From contig JAGAZG010000057.1 in assembly GCA_017940105.1 (NCBI GenBank), forward strand, positions 1-6,299: a stretch of DNA of 6,299 nucleotides, in the 5' to 3' direction. This document shows, piece after piece, positions 1 to 4,584 of the stretch. Each line of letters starts with the position of its first letter. The first letter of the stretch is position 1. The DNA comes from Mailhella sp. Its GTDB lineage: Bacteria; Desulfobacterota; Desulfovibrionia; Desulfovibrionales; Desulfovibrionaceae. Position numbers and translations under genes: made by a program. Under the pieces are notes generated by a model. It did no database searches, was not told the origin of the DNA, and worked only from the letters and a program-made list of their open reading frames with translations.

Positions 1-146
1 GGAGGTAAAGCTGTCTCGCCAGCCATGAGTAGCCTGGGATTCACTTCCGGCGTCAAACGAAATGGCTGGCGTAATGGGACTACGCGCTCGTAAAGTGTAT
101 CCAGAGCGATAGTCTCAATATTTCTTGAAAGCGCTCTAATGGTCAT
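1..146 (-). CDS. Unidentified protein, N-terminal part only (runs off the left edge)
   Basis: On the minus strand an ATG at 146-144 shares four bases (ATGA) with the pgm stop codon TGA at 145-143. The frame then stays open for all 48 remaining codons to the window edge. The product begins MTIRALSRNIETIALDTLY and continues with a Pro/Arg/Leu-rich stretch (VVPLRQPFRLTPEVNPRLL) and MAGETALP; it looks like soluble protein, with no signal peptide or membrane segment. I do not recognise the family. There is no good Shine-Dalgarno sequence before the ATG, so initiation would depend on translational coupling to pgm, which the overlap allows. Codon choice (TTA, CTA, AGA, ATT, TCA) is less GC-rich than in groEL, hinting at low expression or a different origin. 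It could be a chance open frame; the overlap and the length of the open frame argue for a real gene. Confidence 0.55.
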   Translation of the reverse strand, partial: MTIRALSRNIETIALDTLYERVVPLRQPFRLTPEVNPRLLMAGETALP

Positions 147-1795
147 CCGCGGGCCAGACGCTCAAGAAAGGCCTGGGCTTCTTCCTGCATTTTATTGAAA
201 TGCTCTTCCCCCTTGAAGCCTTCCATATACAGCTTGTAGATAGGTTCTGTTCCTGATGGGCGCACCGCAAACCAGCCGTCGTCCGTCACGACCTTGAGTC
301 CTCCAAAGGGTTCGCCGTTTCCGGGAGCCTTGGTCAGCACAGACTTGACGGCGGAGCCAGCGAGTTCCTTCATGGTTACGGAGTCGGGAGAAACAGTCTT
401 GAATGCCGCCTTCATCTCCGGCGTCATGGGCGAATCTATGCGGCGGTATATCGGGGAACCAAAGCGCTGCTCAAGCAAGTGGTAGAGCTCTGAGGGATTT
501 TTTCCGGACTTTGCGGTTATTTCGGCAGCCAGCAGGCAGAGTATGGGGCCATCCTTGTCGGTGCTCCAGGGCAGTCCGTCGGCCCTTAAAAACGAAGCGC
601 CGGCGCTTTCTTCGCACCCCATGATGCAGTCGCCCGAATGCAGCCCGGGCACGAACCATTTGAACCCCACGGGAACTTCAAGCACGCGCCGTCCCTTTGC
701 CTCGGCAACACGGTTGAGCATCGAGCTTGTGACGACGGTTTTGCCGATGGCCGCATTTGCCTTCCATGCTTTTCTGAAGCCGGCTGCGCTGTCCTGCATG
801 AGAAAGTCAGCCGCGACAGAAAGGTAATGGTTAGGGTTCATCAGACCTTCAGGGGTAACGATGCCATGCCGGTCAGAGTCCGGGTCGCAGGCAAAGGCAA
901 GGTCAAAGCTGCCTTTCATGCGCAGCAGTTCTGCCATGGCGTAGGGAGAAGAGCAATCCATGCGGATTTTTCCGTCATGGTCCAGCGGCATGAAGCGGAA
1001 TGTCGGGTCGTACTGGTTGTTCGTATTAATGATGTTCAGTCGGTAGCGGTCGGCAATGGGCTGCCAATAGGCCAGGCTTGCCCCGCCCAGCGGATCGACG
1101 CCAAGCTTCAGGCCGGATGCGGCAATGGCCGAAAAGTCTATGACATTAGACAAATCCTCAACATATGCAGAAACATAGTCGTGCTCTTTCACAAAGCCGG
1201 AACGGAGCGCCTTATACAGCGATATGCGCTTGACCTGTGCGTTGCCTTGCTGCAGCAGCTCGTTGGCCCGCTCCTGTATTTTTGCGGTCAGGGTCGTGTC
1301 TGCGGGGCCGCCATGCGGCGGGTTGTACTTGAATCCGCCGTCCTGCGGGGGATTGTGCGACGGGGTGATGACTATGCCGTCGGCTTTGGCGTCATGGCTG
1401 CGGTTCCAGCAGAGAATGGCGTGTGAAATGCCCGGCGTGGGCGTATAGCCATGTCCGCTTTGCACCATGACCGTCACCGAGTTTGCTGCCAGTACTTCAA
1501 GCGCGGTTCTCCATGCCGGTTCAGAAAGGGCGTGCGGGTCTTTGCCAAGAAAGAGCGGACCAGTGATTCCGTTGGCTCTGCGCACGTCGCATACGGCCTG
1601 GGTCACGGCCAGGATATGCGCCTCGTTAAAGGTTTTTTTCAGTGAAGAACCGCGGTGTCCCGAAGTGCCGAAGCTGACAGCCTGTTCAGCAATGTCCGGC
1701 GAAGGACTGTCGGTGTAGTATGAAGCAATGAGCGCGGGTATGTCGGTAAGCTGATCGGGGCGGGGCAGTTTTCCTGCCTGAGGGTCAAGAGCCAT
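143..1795 (-). CDS. pgm: Phosphoglucomutase, alpha-D-glucose-phosphate specific
   Basis: This 550-residue cytosolic enzyme interconverts glucose-1-phosphate and glucose-6-phosphate through a phosphoserine and a glucose-1,6-bisphosphate intermediate. It joins glycolysis to polyglucose and sugar-nucleotide synthesis. Length and sequence follow the E. coli Pgm type (about 546 residues) from end to end. All four catalytic regions are present: the TPSHNPP loop at 144-150 with the phosphorylated Ser146, the Mg-binding DPDSDR at 304-309, the sugar-specificity loop GCEESAG at 393-399, and the phosphate-binding RPSGTE at 512-517. An FGTSGHRG motif lies at 42-49. One oddity is Cys394, where E. coli has Gly (GGEESAG). 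I start at the ATG at 1795 because AGGAGG lies 8 bases upstream; a longer reading would begin at a TTG whose next codons are that ribosome-binding site. It lies 89 bp after the metallohydrolase gene and overlaps the next gene by four bases. Confidence 0.97.
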   Translation of the reverse strand: MALDPQAGKLPRPDQLTDIPALIASYYTDSPSPDIAEQAVSFGTSGHRGSSLKKTFNEAHILAVTQAVCDVRRANGITGPLFLGKDPHALSEPAWRTALEVLAANSVTVMVQSGHGYTPTPGISHAILCWNRSHDAKADGIVITPSHNPPQDGGFKYNPPHGGPADTTLTAKIQERANELLQQGNAQVKRISLYKALRSGFVKEHDYVSAYVEDLSNVIDFSAIAASGLKLGVDPLGGASLAYWQPIADRYRLNIINTNNQYDPTFRFMPLDHDGKIRMDCSSPYAMAELLRMKGSFDLAFACDPDSDRHGIVTPEGLMNPNHYLSVAADFLMQDSAAGFRKAWKANAAIGKTVVTSSMLNRVAEAKGRRVLEVPVGFKWFVPGLHSGDCIMGCEESAGASFLRADGLPWSTDKDGPILCLLAAEITAKSGKNPSELYHLLEQRFGSPIYRRIDSPMTPEMKAAFKTVSPDSVTMKELAGSAVKSVLTKAPGNGEPFGGLKVVTDDGWFAVRPSGTEPIYKLYMEGFKGEEHFNKMQEEAQAFLERLARG

Positions 1796-1803
1796 GAAAA
1801 AAG

Positions 1804-1809
1804 CCTCCT
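1804..1809 (-). promoter_or_regulatory. Ribosome-binding site that fixes the pgm start
   Basis: The minus strand reads AGGAGG here, a perfect Shine-Dalgarno core, with 8 bases before the ATG at 1795-1793. It rules out the in-frame TTG at 1813, which would place this motif inside the coding region. Confidence 0.85.
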
Positions 1810-1832
1810 GCAAAGGGGTGGTTTGTATGGCA

Positions 1833-1861
1833 ACGATAGTGCAAAACGCAGGCGTTGTGAA
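1833..1861 (-). promoter_or_regulatory. Candidate sigma-70 promoter for pgm
   Basis: On the minus strand TTCACA (1861-1856, five of six matches to the -35 consensus) is followed after 17 bases by TATCGT (1838-1833, four of six matches to the -10 consensus). Transcription would start near 1826, giving a leader of about 30 bases that contains the AGGAGG site. It sits in the 89-bp gap between the metallohydrolase stop and pgm, the largest gap in the leftward gene train. This would let pgm be transcribed alone as well as by read-through. It is a sequence match only. Confidence 0.4.
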
Positions 1862-1884
1862 GGTTTTGCCGGCTTCAGGCGCAT

Positions 1885-2655
1885 TTAAATGCGGGGATGT
1901 TCAAGCGCCCAGATGCGCAGCTTGGCGTCAAGCTGGCGTTCATTGCCGACAAGCCGGCTCAGGGTAGCATGGAATTTTCTGCCGTGATCCATATGCCGCA
2001 GGTGGCAGAGTTCATGAAAAATGACAAAGTCAACGAGATCTTCAGGCAGGGCTATGAGCGCCGTGGCAAGGGTGATTTTGCCGTAAGACGAGCAGGATCC
2101 CCAGCGCCTTTTCAGCGGGCGCACGGCCAGTGAAGCCGCAGAAGCGTCATCCCCGAGAATTTCCTGCGCTTTTTCTTCCAGCAGTTTCAGTCTCTGCGCA
2201 AAAAAGGCCGCCGCAAAGCCCTGCCGCCAGCTGAGGAACGCCCGCTTCAGGCATGCTTCGGTGCAGCCATCGCTTCCGGATGGCGGCCGGCAAGGGAGTT
2301 CAAGGCTGTTTTCGCACAGCCTGGGGCGAGCGTTGCGGACAAGAGGAACCTGTTTTATGGCATAGGAGGTTCCCAGGCACCAGATTTCAGCCCCTTCGCA
2401 AAAAAGTACGGGTGCAGCGCGATGCGAACGAAAAAAGTCTTGCTTGGCCTTTATCCAGCCTGTGCGGGAAGCTATAAAGGCATGCACGGTTTTTATGCCG
2501 ATGTGGGCCGGAGCCTTGACGATCACGGTGCAGTCCGGCTTGACGATGAGCCGGAGCGTCCTGAAGCTGTCCCTGACGAGCAAGATCTCAAGACCGGTTT
2601 CCTGAAGGCGGATGAACTGGGAAAAATCAGGGGAGGAAAGTCTGCTTATTGGCAT
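1885..2655 (-). CDS. YgjP-like (DUF45) zinc metallohydrolase
   Basis: This 256-residue protein belongs to the YgjP/DUF45 family of predicted zinc metallopeptidases. The C-terminal half carries the signature: RWGSCSSYGKITLA at 184-197, then VDFVIFHELCHLRHMDHGRKFH, where His214 and His218 (HELCH), Glu215 and probably His224 form the zinc site. The N-terminal half is the beta-rich family region (RTLRLIVKPDCTVIVKAP), followed by a helical stretch (SRTGWIKAKQDFF). Family function is poorly defined; as I recall, E. coli YgjP has been reported as a UTP pyrophosphatase, so proteolysis should not be assumed. The frame stays open upstream to 2889, but that part overlaps the membrane-protein gene and does not resemble the family. 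I therefore use the ATG at 2655, 40 bases after the preceding stop; its Shine-Dalgarno match (AAAGG, 13 bases away) is weak. No signal peptide is seen, so it should be cytosolic. Confidence 0.88.
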   Translation of the reverse strand: MPISRLSSPDFSQFIRLQETGLEILLVRDSFRTLRLIVKPDCTVIVKAPAHIGIKTVHAFIASRTGWIKAKQDFFRSHRAAPVLFCEGAEIWCLGTSYAIKQVPLVRNARPRLCENSLELPCRPPSGSDGCTEACLKRAFLSWRQGFAAAFFAQRLKLLEEKAQEILGDDASAASLAVRPLKRRWGSCSSYGKITLATALIALPEDLVDFVIFHELCHLRHMDHGRKFHATLSRLVGNERQLDAKLRIWALEHPRI

Positions 2656-2695
2656 AGAAGGGCATGAACCTTTGGCGGCATGAAAAACAGTTTTT

Positions 2696-3475
2696 TCAGC
2701 GGAGCCACTCCCGGCACCGCTTGTTAAAAAGAATGGCGCAGCAGCCCGCCACAAGCAGAAACGCCGCCAGGATGGCTGCAGCGTCCATGCCGGTACGCCA
2801 TGCCATCGAAAGAACAAGCAGGACGGAAAGGCAGGTGCTGAGTGCAATCCATGCGTAAGCCGCCCCCGCGTCTCCAAGGAGTACGGCATGCCGCAGCACC
2901 AGGGCTGCCCATGCCGCGAAAGACATGGCGGTGCGCGATCCCAAAATCATTACCTCGTGCTCTGCCGTCAGAATATGGGCGGCAAAAACGGCTAAGCCGG
3001 CAAGCGAGAGCAGGCGGAAAGCAAGCAGGCTCCTGGGGGCGGGCCCGTCTGAAGAGCCCAGGGGCATCAGATGATGGGCAATGAGGAATGAGGCGAGAAA
3101 AAGCGGACAGGCAAGCACGGGACCGAACGTGCCTGCCAGAATGGGAGCCATGATGGGCGGAATGCTTAAAAACGCCAGCAGCGGCCTGAAAAAAGCAAGC
3201 AGCCCGATGATAAAAAGTGAAAACGAAAAAAGAACGGCCCTTGCCCCTTCCTTTAAAGCAAAGCGCCATTCAAAGCGGTCCGGCCATGCGCGAACGAAGG
3301 GTGGGACAGCGCAGGCCAGAGAAATGCACAGGCAGAACCTCAGCCAATGCTGAGCGCTATGCAAACTTTCGCCCAGTCCCAGCAGGGACAGGGCGGAAAG
3401 GGTGAGCCAGCACATGGCGGGCATGAAGGCTGCGGCTGCAAGAAGAGCCGCAAAAAAGCGCAGGATGGCGCTCAT
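2696..3475 (-). CDS. Polytopic membrane protein of unknown function
   Basis: I do not recognise this 259-residue protein. It is strongly hydrophobic, with about seven or eight likely membrane segments near residues 4-33, 43-63, 80-104, 107-135, 150-170, 178-199, 205-225 and 231-250. The short loops carry positive charge, for example RAWPDRFEWRFALKEGAR at 62-79, and the basic C-terminus (NKRCREWLR) probably lies in the cytoplasm. There is no HExxH motif, nucleotide-binding motif or other catalytic signature; an Ala-His-His at 133-135 and several membrane cysteines (22, 48, 50, 55, 123, 245, 246) stand out but prove nothing. Its ATG overlaps the CBS-gene stop by four bases (ATGA), so the two are probably translationally coupled and the proteins may work together. 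AGGA lies almost directly before the ATG, too close to be a standard site. Transporter, channel and membrane-enzyme roles all remain open. Confidence 0.8.
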   Translation of the reverse strand: MSAILRFFAALLAAAAFMPAMCWLTLSALSLLGLGESLHSAQHWLRFCLCISLACAVPPFVRAWPDRFEWRFALKEGARAVLFSFSLFIIGLLAFFRPLLAFLSIPPIMAPILAGTFGPVLACPLFLASFLIAHHLMPLGSSDGPAPRSLLAFRLLSLAGLAVFAAHILTAEHEVMILGSRTAMSFAAWAALVLRHAVLLGDAGAAYAWIALSTCLSVLLVLSMAWRTGMDAAAILAAFLLVAGCCAILFNKRCREWLR

Positions 3476-3924
3476 TCCTGGGCGGCAAGCCGTTTTATGA
3501 GGTCTTCCATGCCGACAACGCCGATGATTTTGCCGTCTTTTTCAACGGGCAGCGTATAAAAGCGTTCTTTCACCATGAGCGTGGCGATTTCATCAATGGT
3601 GGTTTCGGGCTTGATGGAATGAGGATCAGAAGTCATGATCTCACCGACTGTTCGCGCCGCCATGCGCCGCAGTTCCTTTGAAAATTTGCCTGGCATCTGC
3701 ATGGGGATTGCGCCGCCAAGCAAAAGGAAATAGCCGGGAGTTTCAAGCTTCTTGTCCAGGGATATGAGATCCGATTGCGTCAGCATGCCGACAAGGCGTC
3801 CGTCTTCAACAACGGGAAGGCCGTTGAAGTGCCCGTTGAGAAGCAGCTTGGCTGCCTGGCTCAGCGTAGTGTCTCTTGTAACCGTGACCGGTTCTGTCGT
3901 CATTATATCTGCGGCTGTATTCAT
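3472..3924 (-). CDS. Tandem CBS-domain protein
   Basis: This 150-residue protein is made of two CBS motifs, at about residues 5-57 (ADIMTTEPVTVTRDTTL to MLTQSDLISL) and 94-147 (GEIMTSDPHSIKPETTI to GMEDLIKRL). Both show the usual IMT...P entry, the central LPV strand and the GxxxGM/GV...DL end. Paired CBS domains form a Bateman module that typically binds adenosine nucleotides (AMP, ATP, SAM) and acts as an energy sensor. No catalytic or DNA-binding domain is attached, so it is a stand-alone module that would act on a partner. The linker at 58-93 (with GYFLLLGGAIPMQMPGK) is longer than in minimal CBS pairs. The ATG at 3924 is chosen over an in-frame TTG at 3948 because GAGGA lies 4 bases before it. 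It is the first gene of the leftward train and overlaps the membrane-protein gene by four bases. Confidence 0.92.
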   Translation of the reverse strand: MNTAADIMTTEPVTVTRDTTLSQAAKLLLNGHFNGLPVVEDGRLVGMLTQSDLISLDKKLETPGYFLLLGGAIPMQMPGKFSKELRRMAARTVGEIMTSDPHSIKPETTIDEIATLMVKERFYTLPVEKDGKIIGVVGMEDLIKRLAAQE

Positions 3925-3962
3925 GTTGTCCTCACTTGATAAAGCCAATGGTTTTTCTGGCG

Positions 3963-3991
3963 ATTAAAAGTAGAAAATCTTCCCCTGTCAA
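3963..3991 (-). promoter_or_regulatory. Sigma-70 promoter of the CBS-pgm gene train
   Basis: On the minus strand a perfect -35 box TTGACA (3991-3986) is separated by exactly 17 bases from TTTAAT (3968-3963), five of six matches to the -10 consensus. Transcription should start near 3956, about 32 bases before the CBS-gene ATG. It is the best promoter match noticed in the window and implies steady housekeeping transcription of the leftward genes. Confidence 0.7.
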
Positions 3992-4072
3992 GGAACGCCG
4001 CATTTTTTTTGCCAGGCTGGAGCCACTAATGCCCGCTGCTAAAAAGTTTGTGGTGTAACATAGTGTGATTTT

Positions 4073-4158
4073 TAGATAAAAATAAAAAATAAAAGAAAAA
4101 TTAAAAAAAATGCGTTTTTGCCCCTTCCCAAGAAAAAAAGCAGGCTTATTTAAACACC
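4073..4158 (+). promoter_or_regulatory. Probable groESL promoter region (A-rich upstream tract and degenerate sigma-32-like boxes)
   Basis: A promoter for groES-groEL must lie in this intergenic region, but no box is clean. The A-rich tract 4073-4110 could act as an UP element or bent DNA. Just after it, CCCTTCCC (4122-4129) and GCTTATTT (4144-4151), 14 bases apart, partly match the E. coli heat-shock boxes CCCTTGAA and CCCCATTT (five of eight bases each). Another weak choice is TTGTGG (4048-4053) followed after 18 bases by TTAGAT. I am fairly sure that promoter activity lies around here and unsure which boxes are used. Confidence 0.35.
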
Positions 4159-4160
4159 GT

Positions 4161-4203
4161 CGCGGGGCGGCCAAGCCGCCGCGGCCTGTTTTTCGGCGGC
4201 GGC
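4161..4203 (+). repeat. Competing GC-rich inverted repeats in the groES leader
   Basis: GGCGGC (4166-4171) and GCCGCC (4175-4180) form a perfect 6-bp stem with a 3-base loop. The same GCCGCCG (4175-4181) can instead pair with CGGCGGC (4194-4200) as a 7-bp stem with a 12-base loop. CGCGG (4161-4165) can also pair with CCGCG (4179-4183). These choices exclude one another. The T5 at 4189-4193 is not placed directly after a stem, so this is not a standard terminator. If the transcript begins upstream, the block lies in the 5' leader about 50 bases before the ribosome-binding site. It could affect mRNA stability or early elongation; no function is shown. Confidence 0.5.
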
Positions 4204-4266
4204 ATCTTGCGCCTGCCGCACGAACAAAACACAAGTAAACAAAACATTTTTTGGAGGATATGGGTC

Positions 4267-4548
4267 ATGAAACCCCTGAATGATCGTGTGCTCGTAAAGC
4301 GCCTTGAAAGTGAAGAAAAGACCGCCGGCGGTCTGTACATCCCCGATGCCGCTAAAGAAAAGCCCTCCAAGGGCGAAGTCATCGCCTGTGGTCCCGGCAA
4401 GCTCAATGAAAAGGGCGAGCGCGCCCCCATGGCTGTCAAGCCTGGCGACGTCGTGCTGTTTGCCAAGTATGCCGGCACAGAAATCAAGGTGAACGGCGCT
4501 GACCACATCATCATGCGTGAAGACGATATTCTTGCCGTCCTCGACTAA
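4267..4548 (+). CDS. groES: Co-chaperonin GroES (Hsp10)
   Basis: This 93-residue protein forms the seven-subunit lid that closes the GroEL chamber in the cytoplasm during ATP-driven protein folding. It has the family start MKPLNDRVLVKRLE, the mobile loop at about 16-32 (EEKTAGGLYIPDAAKEK) whose hydrophobic LYI at 23-25 should contact the GroEL apical domain, the roof hairpin at about 44-58, and the conserved end GDVVLFAKYAGTEIKVNG...DDILAVLD. Length is close to the usual 95-97 residues. The ATG at 4267 is preceded by GGAGG at 4253-4257 with a 9-base gap; the frame continues upstream to a TTG at 4207 but without family similarity. It ends in a double stop (TAATAA), 36 bases before groEL, with which it is surely co-transcribed. 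Confidence 0.98.
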   Translation: MKPLNDRVLVKRLESEEKTAGGLYIPDAAKEKPSKGEVIACGPGKLNEKGERAPMAVKPGDVVLFAKYAGTEIKVNGADHIIMREDDILAVLD

Positions 4549-4584
4549 TAACCCCAATCTGTCATCAAATCAGGAGATTAAGAT

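Larger units (their letters stand above)
3925..4266. other. Divergent intergenic region between the CBS gene and groES
   Basis: This 342-bp region has no supported gene. From left to right it holds the CBS-gene ribosome-binding site and promoter (to 3991), a T8 run at about 4002-4009, an unexplained stretch to about 4060, a strikingly A-rich tract (4073-4110, almost only A and T), a possible groESL promoter, a block of competing GC-rich hairpins (4161-4203), and an A-rich, probably unpaired leader ending in GGAGG (4253-4257) before groES. I looked for the CIRCE operator (TTAGCACTC-N9-GAGTGCTAA) and did not find it. A minus-strand open frame of 100 codons crosses the region but lacks a ribosome-binding site and overlaps the promoter, so I do not call it. 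Confidence 0.8.

Noticed and set aside
17..71. Perfect 10-bp inverted repeat (CGCCAGCCAT, 17-26, and ATGGCTGGCG, 62-71) with a 35-base loop
   Set aside because: It lies inside the open frame at the left edge, has no T run after it, and one such repeat is not surprising by chance in 6 kb.
1..93. Plus-strand frame open from the window edge to a TAA at 91-93 (30 codons), possibly the end of a convergent gene
   Set aside because: It is short, and the minus-strand frame over the same bases is longer and better supported by its overlap with pgm. More sequence to the left would decide.
638..1426. A 262-codon plus-strand open frame opposite pgm
   Set aside because: It lies wholly antisense to a full-length, motif-complete pgm, has no convincing ribosome-binding site, and its product looks like a composition shadow.
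1881..1892. 12-bp perfect palindrome GCATTTAAATGC at the metallohydrolase stop codon
   Set aside because: About one such palindrome is expected by chance in a window this size; there is no loop or T run to make it a terminator.
2681..2698. AT-rich inverted repeat (TGAAAAA-ACTG-TTTTTCA on the minus strand) starting at the membrane-protein stop codon
   Set aside because: The stem is only A-T rich and weak, and it lies within a 40-base gap inside a probable operon; it is not a credible terminator.
2656..2889. N-terminal extension of the metallohydrolase frame by 78 residues
   Set aside because: The extension overlaps the membrane-protein gene in another frame, reads as Arg/Trp/Cys-rich sequence unlike the family, and the ATG at 2655 gives a normal family length.
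3932..4234. A 100-codon minus-strand open frame in the intergenic region, with a shorter 23-codon version starting at an ATG near 4001
   Set aside because: It crosses the A-rich tract (coding low-complexity Phe/Lys/Tyr), overlaps the CBS-operon promoter and ribosome-binding site, and has no Shine-Dalgarno sequence.
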